A DNA stretch of 64,000 nt from Caulobacter sp. NIBR2454 (GTDB lineage Bacteria; Pseudomonadota; Alphaproteobacteria; Caulobacterales; Caulobacteraceae), in contig NZ_CP114871.1 of the NCBI RefSeq assembly GCF_027474405.1, forward strand, positions 2,489,001 to 2,553,000. The letters are read 5' to 3'. Shown here one piece after another: positions 39,601-47,262 of the stretch. Made by a program: the position numbers and the translations under genes. The first letter of the stretch is position 1, and every line of letters begins with the position of its first letter. Under the pieces are notes generated by a model. It was not told the DNA's origin, did not search any database, and saw only the letters and a program-made list of their open reading frames with translations.

Positions 39601-40349
39601 GTCACGCTCTCCAGGTTCGGAAACTGCGCCGCCAGCTGGTCCAGGGCGATCGTCATGTCCGGCACGCCGCTGGCGTTGTTGACGTTCTCGGCCTTGTAGC
39701 CGAGCTCATCATCCTTCCTCAGCACCGTCTCGCCGGCATAGACGAACTCCCCCGCCCCGGGGATCAGGCACACGCCCTTCAGCTTGCGCTCCAGCCCCGC
39801 CCCCGGATTATTGAACACCTCAAACGACAGGCTTGGCGGCCGGTTGCCGAACGGCGCCAGCGACAGATCCTCGAACACCACATAGGCCACCCCGCCATAG
39901 GCCGGCGCATCGCCTTCCACCGCCACGATCAGCGGGTCCGGCGCCTGGTCCTCGGCGCCGTGATGCAGCCGCATGGTTACGCCGTTCATGTCCAGCGGCT
40001 TGCCGTCGGCCCAAACCCGTCCGATCCCGTCGATCGGCCCCTCACAAAGCGCCACCGCGAACGACAGGCTGTAGCGGTAGCTCTTGGTCTTGGGCGTCTT
40101 GCCCCCGCCGTTGTCATCACGGTGCTCCCTAAATCGGGCGGCCCAGATCACCTGACCCGCCACCCGCGCCTTGCCGAACACCGCCGGCAACGGTCCGCCC
40201 TCCGCCGTCGACCGCATCTGCAGCTCGGGAATGCGCGGCCCCACCTGCTGGCGCGGCGCCAGCAGGTTGCTCAGGAACCCGCCGACCATCCCCATGGCCA
40301 GCGACCCGACGACGTTCTTCGCCGCCCCCAGCACCACCTGCGACATCAC
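36663..40349 (-). CDS. GTA tail-tip / host-specificity protein (gp15 homologue)
   Basis: This 1228-residue protein is the largest and last gene of the GTA cluster. The N-terminus (GFLSNLLAPRQQVGPRIPEL, VFGKARVAGQVIWAAR, KSYRYSLSFAVALCEGPIDG) is that of phage-tail baseplate/host-specificity proteins. The middle contains a TIM-barrel-like hydrolase segment (VVGIDWYPPMADWRDGAGHL, AYDRSK-like VYRSKDLKSWW) as in Rhodobacter gp15. The C-terminus carries phage tail-type beta domains (RYRVQVVVGGAVVRTV). It would form the megatron-like tip that contacts the recipient cell. The ATG overlaps the stop of the NlpC/P60 gene. Confidence 0.93.
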   Translation of the reverse strand: MMSQVVLGAAKNVVGSLAMGMVGGFLSNLLAPRQQVGPRIPELQMRSTAEGGPLPAVFGKARVAGQVIWAARFREHRDDNGGGKTPKTKSYRYSLSFAVALCEGPIDGIGRVWADGKPLDMNGVTMRLHHGAEDQAPDPLIVAVEGDAPAYGGVAYVVFEDLSLAPFGNRPPSLSFEVFNNPGAGLERKLKGVCLIPGAGEFVYAGETVLRKDDELGYKAENVNNASGVPDMTIALDQLAAQFPNLESVTLVVSWMGTDLRCGECEIKPGVESTYKETLPVSWRVAGLWRGEAHVISRIDAGPVYGGTPSDASVRQAIAALKARGWKVALYPFVMMDVPPGNGLPDPWGAPEQAKFPWRGRITCHPAAGRPGSPDGTSAAAEQAAAFFDREWGLRRMVLHYARLAAEEGVERFVIGSELRGLTTVRGAGNSYPAVTKLRDLAGDCRAILGPEVEITYAADWSEYFGHQPADGSGDLHFHLDPLWADEAVDVVGIDWYPPMADWRDGAGHLDAALGGPYSPAYLAAHQAGGENFDWFYASPEDRAAQRRTPITDATHGEPWVYRSKDLKSWWSNRHHDRPGGVRSATPTAWVPMSKPIRLIEFGCPAVDKGANSPNLFIDPKSSESFLPPFSNGLRDDLGQRRCLEAVLAHFDSPANNPTSPVYGGPMVAGASAWCWDARPYPDFPARAAVWKDAPNWQLGHWLTGRAGTSTLGDLVTAIGARAGVVIDPGDVTGQVTGYVIDRPMSVRDALGPLSLAFGFDARERAGVPSLVAQDGAATGTLGVLALPDGREAAVSASRGLEAPTDAVRARFIDETADYQTGALSVRRDPAGEGDVESLDLPIVCVAGVCEQAARRRMDRSVSVRRTASANLSMTDALRLEVGDRVDFEGGLWRVTRLSLDERPRADLEIVMAGPPPVAAPPEWNPPPVIEPVGPPVLHLLDLPGDERPLAALATDPWRPFEVHGGASVQGLTVRGRAEQPASVGVLVEDLAAGPKHRWDRASSLLVRLSGVPPQNRTESAVLGGANRLAVRRGGGWEIVQFAQAELVEAGVWRLSNLLRGQGGAAAEAVAAGAAVVMLDEALVRLEVFEAELGLPLIWRAAPAGGPPGGLAMTQAEFAWRGAALRPWAPAHLRARRVGEDVVVSWVRCARTGGDGWDGFEVPLGEEVERYRVQVVVGGAVVRTVEAAAPGWIYSAAMRATDGAGAGTVRVSQLSMRVGWGAVAEVSF

Positions 40350-40783
40350 TCAGCTCCCGGAAAACAAAAGGCGGCCGCCAATCGCGACCGCCACCACCGA
40401 CCCAGCCAGCTCTCAACCACCGCCCGCCCCCAATAGGCGTGGACCATCCGGCCCTCCCGCCCTCCGCCCGGATCGGCGATCAGGATCGCGCAGTGCTTGG
40501 CCGCCGCCTCCGGCGCCATGCGAAACACCAGCACGTCGCCCGCCTTGGCCTTGTCCAATGCGACGGGGCTCATCCACCGCCCCAGCGCCTCGACCAGCAG
40601 CTCCCCGCCGCCGATCTCCGCCCAGTCCGGTCGATAGGGCGGCGGCCGTTCAGGTTCCGCGCCCACCACCTCCCGCCAAACTCCGCGCACCATCCCCAGG
40701 CAGTCGGCCCCCGCCCCCTTCACGCTGGCCTGATGCTGATACGGCGTGCCGATCCAGGAGGTCGCGGAGGTGATGACGCTCAT
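40346..40783 (-). CDS. GTA NlpC/P60 cell-wall peptidase (gp14 homologue)
   Basis: The 145-residue protein has the NlpC/P60 catalytic Cys in GAGADCLGMVRGVWRE and a His in AAKHCAILI; WIGTPYQHQASVKG at the N-terminus is typical of the GTA gp14 group. It would cut recipient or donor peptidoglycan at the tail tip. The start ATG at 40783 is two bases from the end of repeat copy B, whose GGGGAGAGGCGA end forms the ribosome-binding site. Confidence 0.92.
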   Translation of the reverse strand: MSVITSATSWIGTPYQHQASVKGAGADCLGMVRGVWREVVGAEPERPPPYRPDWAEIGGGELLVEALGRWMSPVALDKAKAGDVLVFRMAPEAAAKHCAILIADPGGGREGRMVHAYWGRAVVESWLGRWWRSRLAAAFCFPGAE

Positions 40784-40784
40784 T

Positions 40785-40912
40785 CGCCTCTCCCCACTCG
40801 TGGGGAGAGGGTAAGGGTGAGGGGCCTTCTGAGCTTCAACCGGCAAAGCCTCGGCAAGCTGATCCGCCTCAGCCCCCTCACCCAACCCTCTCCCCCCGAG
40901 GGGGAGAGGCGA
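40785..40912. repeat. Family-1 intergenic repeat, copy B
   Basis: Same architecture as copy A, with left hairpin CTCTCCCCACTCGTGGGGAGAG. It fills the gap between gp13 (ends 40924) and gp14 (starts 40783) on the minus strand, and its terminus lies directly against the gp14 start. Confidence 0.92.
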
Positions 40913-40923
40913 GCTATCCAAAC

Positions 40924-41598
40924 TCACCGCGCCACCCCCGCACCGCACCGCGTCCCCCCATCATGCCGCTCCCCGTCAGCGGGGTGCGCCAGGATGAAGT
41001 CGTCGCCCGGAATGGTCGGAAAGCCCCGGAACCTCACGAAATTGCCGAACCGCTCGCGGCAGGTCGCCGCCCGCTTGTCGCAGCCCTGGCCCAACGCCGG
41101 GTGATCCGTCGCCACCCGACACCCGGCGTCGCCTAGGTTCGCGTCGCACAGCCGCCCGAATGTGCGCCCCGCCATGCGGTCCAGCTGCGCCAGCGGCCCT
41201 TCCAGCTCGGCCAGGAACCCCGCGCCCTCGCGTCGGATGCGCGTCACCGACGCCCGCCACAGGAGCACCCACAGATCCAGCCGCGTCCAGTCCACCCGGC
41301 GGCACTCCACCGTCGCCCCGTCGTATTTCCCGGCCTCGATGTCGGCCTCCGTGATCGCCTCGCTGTCCAGACCGCCGGCCCCAGCCGCCGAGCCCGGCGC
41401 GAAACCCAGCGCCTGCTCCACCGCCCCGGCGGTCCAGCCGCTGGCGGCCCGGCACGTCACGCCCTCGACCGGCAGATCCCGATCATGGTCGGTGAAGCCC
41501 AGCGTCTCCCCGTCCCGCCGCCGCAGGATCCAAACATGGCAAAGCATCGCCTCGCCGTTCTCGATCCGCGCGATCAGCGCCTCCGCGACCGGACGCAT
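40924..41598 (-). CDS. GTA tail protein gp13 homologue (DUF2163)
   Basis: The 224-residue protein has HVWILRRRDGETLGFTDHDR and EAGKYDGATVECRRVDW, typical of DUF2163, and the C-terminal block CDANLGDAGCRVA through FPTIPGDDFIL with conserved cysteines and Asp. In Rhodobacter the equivalent gp13 forms part of the tail baseplate. It starts at 41598 and shares one base with the gp12 stop. Confidence 0.92.
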   Translation of the reverse strand: MRPVAEALIARIENGEAMLCHVWILRRRDGETLGFTDHDRDLPVEGVTCRAASGWTAGAVEQALGFAPGSAAGAGGLDSEAITEADIEAGKYDGATVECRRVDWTRLDLWVLLWRASVTRIRREGAGFLAELEGPLAQLDRMAGRTFGRLCDANLGDAGCRVATDHPALGQGCDKRAATCRERFGNFVRFRGFPTIPGDDFILAHPADGERHDGGTRCGAGVAR

Positions 41599-42227
41599 CA
41601 GACCCGCACCTCGATCAGCGGCACCGCCACCACCCGCCCCGCGTCGAACCCCTCCAGGGTCACCTCGATGCGGTCGCTGTCGAAGCGCACCGGCGTGTCG
41701 AACTCGAACCCCGCCCGCACCTCGGCCCCCGCCGCCGGCGCGGCCGCCAAGGTCACCATCCCCGTCACCGCATCGACGCTGAACGCGCCCACCCCCAGCG
41801 CCACCGCCCCCACCTGCACCTTCACCGTGCCCGGCGCCGGTTTGGCGATCGGCCGCAGAGCCGCCCCCGGTCCCTCGCCATAGGCCTTCACCAGGTGGAA
41901 TTGCGTCCGCGTCCCGTCCCCGACGCCCAGCAACTGGTCGCCCGCCGCCGGCGCACCCGATGGCGCGCAGGACTTGAAGTCCGAGAAATCCTTGAACCGG
42001 AATCCATGCAGCCGCCCGCGCCGCGCCTCGAAGAACGCCACCAGCGTCGCCGCGTCGTCCAGCGACCGCACTCCGGCCCCGATCAGGTACCGCCGCCGTC
42101 CTTGGCTCCAGGGCGTTGAACGCTGCTCGAACCCCGACGCCAGGGTCACGATCTCAGTCCGCCGCTCAACCCCACCGGTAGTTCCGAAACCCAGTCGCGC
42201 GGGCAGGCGCGCTTCATGAAAAGACAT
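41598..42227 (-). CDS. GTA tail protein gp12 homologue (DUF2460)
   Basis: The 209-residue protein begins at ATG 42227 behind GGAGAG, reading FHEARLPARLGFGTTGG. Family features include RTEIVTLASGFEQRSTPWSQ, GRLHGFRFKDFSDFKSC and the C-terminal FDTPVRFDSDRIEVTLEG. DUF2460/gp12 is a distal tail/baseplate protein of GTAs and related siphophages. A longer upstream frame is not supported. The DUF805 gene is inserted upstream in the opposite direction. Confidence 0.93.
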   Translation of the reverse strand: MSFHEARLPARLGFGTTGGVERRTEIVTLASGFEQRSTPWSQGRRRYLIGAGVRSLDDAATLVAFFEARRGRLHGFRFKDFSDFKSCAPSGAPAAGDQLLGVGDGTRTQFHLVKAYGEGPGAALRPIAKPAPGTVKVQVGAVALGVGAFSVDAVTGMVTLAAAPAAGAEVRAGFEFDTPVRFDSDRIEVTLEGFDAGRVVAVPLIEVRV

Positions 42228-42328
42228 GGTAAAGCTCTCCGCAGGGGTGGAGGTCCCGGCCGCGACGGCCAGGATCGCTAGGCGCGCGCCGATCACGGGC
42301 GCGCCGTTTGGATGACGAGGGGCTCTGC

Positions 42329-42832
42329 ATGGATTGGAAGTTTTTGTTCGTGTCGGTCGATGGACGCATCGGCCAGAAGGATTTCTGGATCGGCGCCCTG
42401 CTGATCTTCGTGGCCGGCATCGTGCTCGGCTGGATTCCGCTGATCGGCTGGCTCGCCAGCCTGGGCCTGATCTGGTGCTGGATCGCGATCTCCGCCAAGC
42501 GCCTGCATGACTTCAACAAGAGCGCCTGGCTGATCGCCATTCCCCTGGCGGTCATGATGATCCTGGGCTTCATCAGCGTGATCTTCGCGGGCATCGGAAT
42601 GGCCATCGGATCGCTGCTGGACGGCTATCCGGAAGCCGCCATCGCCGGCGGCATGATGGGCATGTTCGGGATCATGTCCCTGTCCAGCCTCGTCGGTCTG
42701 GCCTTCCTGCTCTGGGTCGGCCTGTCCAAGGGCGACGCCGGTCCCAACCAGTACGGCCCCGCGCCAACCCGCAGCCAGTTCGACGGCAATACGCCGCCGC
42801 CTCCGCCGGCCGACGTTCCGCCGACGGTCTGA
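42329..42832 (+). CDS. DUF805-family inner-membrane protein
   Basis: The 167-residue protein starts at ATG 42329 after GAGGGG. It begins MDWKFLFVSVDGRIGQKDFW, the DUF805 signature, and has four helices and the conserved AKRLHDFNKSAWL between them. The tail is proline-rich (PPPPPADVPP). It lies in the opposite direction inside the GTA cluster, between gp11 and gp12, together with a family-2 repeat, so it is an insertion rather than a GTA component. Function is unknown. Confidence 0.85.
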   Translation: MDWKFLFVSVDGRIGQKDFWIGALLIFVAGIVLGWIPLIGWLASLGLIWCWIAISAKRLHDFNKSAWLIAIPLAVMMILGFISVIFAGIGMAIGSLLDGYPEAAIAGGMMGMFGIMSLSSLVGLAFLLWVGLSKGDAGPNQYGPAPTRSQFDGNTPPPPPADVPPTV

Positions 42833-42837
42833 TCCTT

Positions 42838-42940
42838 GCGTCCTTCGAGACGGCCTTCGGCCTCCTCAGGATGACGAGAGTGATTGCTCACTGAATCCGT
42901 CATGCTGAGGAGCGGCCCCGGGCCGCGTCTCGAAGCACGC
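42838..42940. repeat. Family-2 intergenic repeat, copy 1
   Basis: About 103 bases with outer arms GCGTCCTTCGAGACG and CGTCTCGAAGCACGC, and inner arms CCTCAGGATGACG and CGTCATGCTGAGG. A related copy is nested inside a family-1 element at 51044-51147. This one lies between the DUF805 gene and gp11. Confidence 0.88.
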
Positions 42941-42941
42941 A

Positions 42942-43508
42942 CTAAGCTCTTCGCGCGCCCAAACTCACCGCCCGCGCCAGGGCCTGGGCGATCTGCGCTT
43001 CCGAGCGGACGAGGCCCTCGGCCCCGCCGCCCTGCACCATCACATTGACGGTCATCCCGCCGCCGGCGCCCAGGGGCTCCACGGTCCCCGCGCCGTGCGG
43101 GCGGAACACCTCCGGCCCACGCTCGCCGACCAGATAGGCCCCGCCGCCCACCACCGGTCCGCCGTCCGCCCGCGCCCCGCTGAACAGTCCGCCTAGCGTC
43201 CCCAGGATCGTCTTGCCAAGGCCGCCCAGCTTGTCGCCATAGGCCGCGCCCACCGCGCCGATCACCGCCTGGGCCAGCTCGCCCATGCTGATCTTGCCGT
43301 CCCGCGCCGCCCGGCTCAGGGACTTGCCCATGGCCTCCGCCGCCTTCTCGAAGGCGGTCTGCACCCGCTTGCCGGCCTCCTCGCCCTCCTTGCCGATCTC
43401 GTCCAGATCGCCGGGTTGAGGAAGACAGCCACCGGGGCCCTTGCCTTCGTCGAAGACATCACCCCCGCCGCATCCGCAATCGCCCTTGATGGGGCCAATC
43501 GTCATCAC
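42942..43508 (-). CDS. GTA short tail tape measure protein (gp11 homologue)
   Basis: The 188-residue protein has a C-terminal part typical of GTA gp11 (GGLFSGARADGGPVVGGGAY, LVGERGPEVFRPHGAGTV, then SEAQIAQALARAVSLG). The centre (KISMGELAQAVIGAVGAAYG) is helical. The N-terminus carries an unusual Cys/Gly segment, CGCGGGDVFDEGKGPGGC, which I do not recall in relatives. Such short tapes fit the ~50-nm GTA tails. It overlaps gp10.1 by four bases. Confidence 0.85.
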   Translation of the reverse strand: MMTIGPIKGDCGCGGGDVFDEGKGPGGCLPQPGDLDEIGKEGEEAGKRVQTAFEKAAEAMGKSLSRAARDGKISMGELAQAVIGAVGAAYGDKLGGLGKTILGTLGGLFSGARADGGPVVGGGAYLVGERGPEVFRPHGAGTVEPLGAGGGMTVNVMVQGGGAEGLVRSEAQIAQALARAVSLGARRA

Positions 43509-43681
43509 CGCACCTCGTCAGGAAACCGCGCCAGCAAGGCCTCCAGCCCGCCGCGCGTCATCGGCTCGCCCCCGCCGCCTCCGGTCAGGGCCCGCCATTC
43601 AGCCAGGGACAGCCGCCAGAACGCCGCCGGCGCGATCCCCATCGTGATCGCGACCCGCAGCATCCCCGGCCAGTCCGTCAC
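43505..43681 (-). CDS. GTA tail assembly chaperone (gp10.1-like)
   Basis: The 58-residue protein starts with GTG overlapping the previous stop (GTGA) and reads ITMGIAPAAFWRLSLAEWRA, the signature of the small phage tail assembly chaperones in GTAs. The C-terminus, LEALLARFPDEVR, is also typical. It overlaps the tape measure gene by four bases. Confidence 0.88.
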   Translation of the reverse strand: MTDWPGMLRVAITMGIAPAAFWRLSLAEWRALTGGGGGEPMTRGGLEALLARFPDEVR

Positions 43682-43950
43682 GCCGCCGCCTCGAACGCCG
43701 CCGCCACGGCTTCCGCCGCCTCCGCCGGTCCGGCCTTCTCGGCCACCGCCGCGTCCTCGCCGCCGCCGCGCAACAGCGCCGCCAGCACCACCGCCAGGTC
43801 CGACGCCGACAACCGCCCCAGCCGCTCGCCCATGGCCGCGCCCGCCACTCCCAGCGCCGTCTCCATCTCCGCCAGCGCGCCCAGGGTCAGGCACAGCCGC
43901 CTCGGCTCGCCCGCCAGCACGACCGACACCTCACCCCGCGCCCCGTTCAC
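43678..43950 (-). CDS. GTA gp10-like tail assembly protein
   Basis: About 90 residues from GTG 43950 (GGGGA six bases upstream; TTG 43965 is an alternative that would overlap gp9). The block LCLTLGALAEMETALGVA followed by GRLSASDLAVVLAALLRGGG is that of the GTA gp10 family (GTA-type tail chaperone, related to lambda gpG in role). The C-terminus is Ala/Glu-rich. Confidence 0.88.
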   Translation of the reverse strand: MNGARGEVSVVLAGEPRRLCLTLGALAEMETALGVAGAAMGERLGRLSASDLAVVLAALLRGGGEDAAVAEKAGPAEAAEAVAAAFEAAA

Positions 43951-43951
43951 C

Positions 43952-44368
43952 TCAGATCCCCGCAAAGCTCACCGCCCCCGCCGAGGCCAGGCTGATCGCA
44001 TAGGTCGCCTCGCCCTCGTGCTGCCCGGCGTACTCAAGCGCCGCCACCAGGAACGGCCCTTCCAGCGTCCCGAAGTCCGGGATCACCAGCCGCCACGTCC
44101 GCCCCGCCTGATCAAAGAAGGCCTGGCGGATCATCGCGTCCGCCGCCGCGTCGCGGAACACGCCCGCGCCCGACACCGCCGCAGACTTGGCCCCCGCACC
44201 GGCCAGCAGCTCACGCCACCCGCCGACGCTGTCGCCGTCGGTGACGTCCACGCTCCTGGCGTTCAGCGAGATGGTCCGCGCCCTCAGGCCCGCCACCGTC
44301 TCGAAACGCTCCGGCGACCCGCCATCGCCGATCTTCAGCAGGAGATCCCTGCCCTTCTGCGCGCCCAT
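43952..44368 (-). CDS. GTA major tail tube protein (gp9 homologue)
   Basis: The 138-residue protein begins MGAQKGRDLLLKIGDGGSPE and includes TISLNARSVDVTDGDSVGGW and YAGQHEGEATYAISLASAG, typical of phage major tail proteins of the TP901-1/GTA gp9 group. It would form the hexameric tail tube. It is separated from gp8 by 11 bases. Confidence 0.93.
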   Translation of the reverse strand: MGAQKGRDLLLKIGDGGSPERFETVAGLRARTISLNARSVDVTDGDSVGGWRELLAGAGAKSAAVSGAGVFRDAAADAMIRQAFFDQAGRTWRLVIPDFGTLEGPFLVAALEYAGQHEGEATYAISLASAGAVSFAGI

Positions 44369-44379
44369 CGGCGTCTCCT

Positions 44380-44799
44380 CTATTCCGCAGCCTCAGTCAC
44401 CACCCGCACCCGCAGCACCCCGAACACGCTGCGTCGGTCGGCCGCCCGGAACACGTCGGCGAAGGTCGTGGTCAGGTTGACCACCCGCCATCCCTCCATG
44501 GCCGGCGACGCCCCGTGCAGCACCGCCCGCAGGGCCGCCGTGATCGCCTTGGCCTCTTCCGTCCCGTCGAAGCGCGACACGCAGGTCAGGGTCAGCGAAT
44601 GCTCCAGCCCGTCGTCCACGCCGCCCCCATATTCGGGAAGAGCCCGCACCTGCGACCGCCCAAGAGCCAGATACGGATAGGTCGGCTTCTCCGGCGTCGC
44701 GTCGAACACCCGCACCGGATCTCCCAGCAGCGGCTGCAGCCCCGGCGCCTCGCGCAACAGGGTGATCAGCGCCCCTTGCAGGGCCCGTTCAGCGTCCAT
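44380..44799 (-). CDS. GTA DUF3168 tail-completion protein (gp8 homologue)
   Basis: The 139-residue protein reads LQGALITLLREAPGLQPLLG, then RVFDATPEKPTYPYLALG and LTCVSRFDGTEEAKAITAAL, the DUF3168 pattern. It is the tail terminator/completion protein of GTAs. The ATG shares one base with the previous stop (TGATG). Confidence 0.92.
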   Translation of the reverse strand: MDAERALQGALITLLREAPGLQPLLGDPVRVFDATPEKPTYPYLALGRSQVRALPEYGGGVDDGLEHSLTLTCVSRFDGTEEAKAITAALRAVLHGASPAMEGWRVVNLTTTFADVFRAADRRSVFGVLRVRVVTEAAE

Positions 44800-45116
44800 C
44801 AGTCCTTCTCCAGATGCAGCGTCATCAGCCCCATCTTCGGCGCGTCCCGGACCAGGCGGACGACCCGCCACCTGTCCCCGTCCACCACCAGCCGCTGGCC
44901 TTGGGCCGCATCGGCGTGATCGCGGCACACCGCCTCGCGTACGTCGGTCGTCACCGGCGTCTCCGCCGGCCCGCCGCCGCTTCTTGTCCTCGGGATGGTC
45001 AGGTCCAGCCACACGCTTGCGACCTCGCTCCAGGTCGTCACCGCGCCCCCGAACGGCGTCTGGGTCACGCTGGGCGCCTGCAGCCGCCCCAGCTTGCGAA
45101 AGGCCGCGATGCTCAA
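44799..45116 (-). CDS. GTA head-tail adaptor / stopper (gp7 homologue)
   Basis: About 105 residues, most likely from a TTG at 45116 that overlaps the connector stop (TTGA); an ATG at 45146 would add ten residues and a 34-base overlap. The sequence AFRKLGRLQAPSVTQTPFGG, VASVWLDLTIPRTRSGG and RVVRLVRDAPKMGLMTLHLE matches the phage head-tail joining (SPP1 gp16-like) family. Confidence 0.87.
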   Translation of the reverse strand: MSIAAFRKLGRLQAPSVTQTPFGGAVTTWSEVASVWLDLTIPRTRSGGGPAETPVTTDVREAVCRDHADAAQGQRLVVDGDRWRVVRLVRDAPKMGLMTLHLEKD

Positions 45117-45382
45117 AGCCGCACCGCCCGCCACGGCGCGATCCACGCCTCCACCAGCCCCATGGGCGGCTCGCCGCTTTCGCGCTGCTCATAGGCGTGG
45201 GCGACCAGCCGCATCACCGCCAGCCGCACGGCCGCCGGCGCATCGGCGTCCACCGCCACGCTCACCACCGCCGCGATCCTCTGCGCGGCGGCCTCGATCA
45301 TCAGCCCGATCAGGCCGTCCTCCGCGTCATCCGTGACGCGCAAAAACGCCCTCGCCTCGGCCACCGAGACGGGTTGGGTCAT
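45113..45382 (-). CDS. GTA head-tail connector (gp6 homologue)
   Basis: The 89-residue helical protein (VSVAEARAFLRVTDDAEDGL, VRLAVMRLVAHAYEQRESGE) matches the HK97 gp6-like head-tail connector family, which forms the ring under the portal. Repeat copy C lies between it and the capsid gene. Confidence 0.9.
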   Translation of the reverse strand: MTQPVSVAEARAFLRVTDDAEDGLIGLMIEAAAQRIAAVVSVAVDADAPAAVRLAVMRLVAHAYEQRESGEPPMGLVEAWIAPWRAVRL

Positions 45383-45409
45383 GTTGAAATCTCTCTGATT
45401 AAAAGGGGT

Positions 45410-45537
45410 CGCCTCTCCCCCTCGGGGGAGAGGGTAAGGGTGAGGGGGCTACGGCGTTTCAGCCTGCGTTCGCTTGGGCCGATCGACCCTCAGCAGGCCC
45501 CTCACCCAACCCTCTCCCCACCTGTGGGGAGAGGCGA
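45410..45537. repeat. Family-1 intergenic repeat, copy C
   Basis: 128 bases with CGCCTCTCCCC and GGGGAGAGGCGA ends and the central GTGAGGGG/CCCCTCAC stem. It separates the capsid gene (ends 45543) from the connector gene (starts 45382). Confidence 0.92.
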
Positions 45538-45542
45538 AGTCG

Positions 45543-46760
45543 TCAGCTCACCGAAAACTTCAGCAGCTTCACGGCGTCGAAGTTCTGCATCCCGCCGCCC
45601 ACGCGCTTGGTGGTGTAGAACAGCACGTGCGGCTTGGCGCTGTATGGGTCGCGCAGCACCTTCACCCCGGCCCGGTCGACGATCAGATAGCCGCGCTCGA
45701 AATCCCCGAACGCGATCGCCAGGCTGTTGGCCGCCACGTCCGGCATCGCCTCGATCTCGGTCACCGGATAGCCCAGCAGAGTCGGGGCTTTCCCTGGCTC
45801 CAGGGAAGCATTCCAGATGTAATTGCCGTCCGCGTCCTTGAACTTGCGCACCGCCGACACCGTGCGCCGGTTCATCACGAAGCGGCCCTTCTGGCGGTAC
45901 TGCACCTTGGGGCAATAGATCAGGTCGATCAGCTTGTCCGTCGGGTTCGCCGCCGGGAAACCGCCCGCCACGCCCGTGGCCAGATAGCCCATCTGCCCCC
46001 AGGTCGCCGACCCGTCCGCCGCGGCGGTATAGGACAGCAGGCCCTTGGGCTTGTTCACCCCGTCGCCGGTGATGAAGGCCGTGGTCTCCTGCGCGGCGAA
46101 GGCGTCCTGCACCTCCTCGGCCAGCCATTCGTCGATGTCCACATAGGCGTCGTCCAGCAGCGCCTGGGTGGCCGCTGGACAGGCGTACAGATCGGCCGCC
46201 GGGAAATCGATCACGTCCAGGGTCGGGGCCGTGGTCTCCGGCCGCGCCGCCGTCTCACCCACCCACGCGGCGACCGCGCCAACGGTCGAGACCGGCTTGC
46301 GGAACACCCCGCCGCCGATGGTCCGCACCTGGGCGATCTCGCGCATGGGGCTGGTGGTCTGAAGGCGACGAAGGATCGCCCGCTCCAATTGCGCAGGCGC
46401 CACATGACCGCCAGCGCTGGGCGTGCCCTCCGACAGGCCCTTGGCCTCCAGCCCAAAATCGGCGCCCGTTTTCAGATATCGGTCGAACGCCGCCTTGCGC
46501 TCGTCCGGCTCCGCGCTTCGCCCGCCCTCCAGCATCGGCCGACGCCCGGCGGCCAGGGCCCGGTCCACCCGGTCCTGCGCCGCGTTCAGGCCCGCGTCGA
46601 TGCGCGCCACCTTCTCCTCCAGCAGCACATCGCCGCGCCGGCTCTCCAGCCCGTCCAGCCGCTCGTCATTGGCCGCCTTGTAAGCCTCGAACGCCGCCAT
46701 CACCTCATGCAGCGCCGCACGCGCGGCGGGGTCCGCCGCCGCGGTCTTGGTCTCTTTCAT
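45543..46760 (-). CDS. GTA major capsid protein (HK97 fold, gp5 homologue)
   Basis: The 405-residue protein has an N-terminal helical scaffold-like region (to about residue 100, rich in Ala/Arg/Glu) that the prohead protease would remove. The HK97-fold body follows: GGHVAPAQLERAILRRLQTT, AAWVGETAARPETTAPT, EDAFAAQETTAFITGDGVNK-like sequence and the C-terminal FDAVKLLKFSVS. It forms the GTA head. It is separated from the protease gene by a four-gene insertion. Confidence 0.95.
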   Translation of the reverse strand: MKETKTAAADPAARAALHEVMAAFEAYKAANDERLDGLESRRGDVLLEEKVARIDAGLNAAQDRVDRALAAGRRPMLEGGRSAEPDERKAAFDRYLKTGADFGLEAKGLSEGTPSAGGHVAPAQLERAILRRLQTTSPMREIAQVRTIGGGVFRKPVSTVGAVAAWVGETAARPETTAPTLDVIDFPAADLYACPAATQALLDDAYVDIDEWLAEEVQDAFAAQETTAFITGDGVNKPKGLLSYTAAADGSATWGQMGYLATGVAGGFPAANPTDKLIDLIYCPKVQYRQKGRFVMNRRTVSAVRKFKDADGNYIWNASLEPGKAPTLLGYPVTEIEAMPDVAANSLAIAFGDFERGYLIVDRAGVKVLRDPYSAKPHVLFYTTKRVGGGMQNFDAVKLLKFSVS

Positions 46761-46920
46761 CCGGTTCTCCTTGGTTTCTCCCCTCCAAGGGGAGGCTCAG
46801 CCGAAATCTCGGCCGATCTTTCAAAGCCCTGTCCCGCAAGGCCTTAAGCGCCGCCGCACGCTGGACAGAGCCCGCGATCCGTGCGCCAATTCAGGTCATC
46901 AACTTCCGATGGAGCCCGCC

Positions 46921-47262
46921 ATGCGCGCCGCCGCCCTGTTCGCCGCGTTCGTTCTTCCGCTCGTGACCCTCGGCGCCGCGACCGCGGCCGAAAAGGCCTC
47001 GGTCCGCAGCATCACTTTCAAGGTGGTCTCGGTCGAGTCCGGCCCCAACGCGGTCTGGCTGAACTCTCAGGCCGACTTCCGCAGAAGCGACAACCTCAGC
47101 GCCAAGATCGAGCCCGCCGTGGCCGCACAGCTGGCCCGCCTCTACGACCAGCCGCTCCACAGCGTCCTCAAGGGCAAGACCATCAAGGTCGAGCAACGCT
47201 TCGGCGGCACGCACAGCACCGCCGAGGTCCGCTTTCCCGACCAGATCCAGGTCGTGAACTAG
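46921..47262 (+). CDS. Small exported protein of unknown function
   Basis: The 113-residue protein starts at ATG 46921, six bases after GGAG (ATG 46909 is in frame upstream). It has a signal peptide (MRAAALFAAFVLPLVTLGAA, with cleavage after TAA). The mature part, about 90 residues (VRSITFKVVSVESGPNAVWL, HSVLKGKTIKVEQRFGG), is beta-rich. No family is recognised. It lies on the plus strand inside the GTA cluster and its stop overlaps the hydrolase stop on the minus strand. Confidence 0.72.
   Translation: MRAAALFAAFVLPLVTLGAATAAEKASVRSITFKVVSVESGPNAVWLNSQADFRRSDNLSAKIEPAVAAQLARLYDQPLHSVLKGKTIKVEQRFGGTHSTAEVRFPDQIQVVN

Noticed and set aside
37533..40436. A 967-codon plus-strand frame opposite the GTA host-specificity gene
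   Set aside because: It is Arg/Pro/His-rich antisense of a recognised tail protein.
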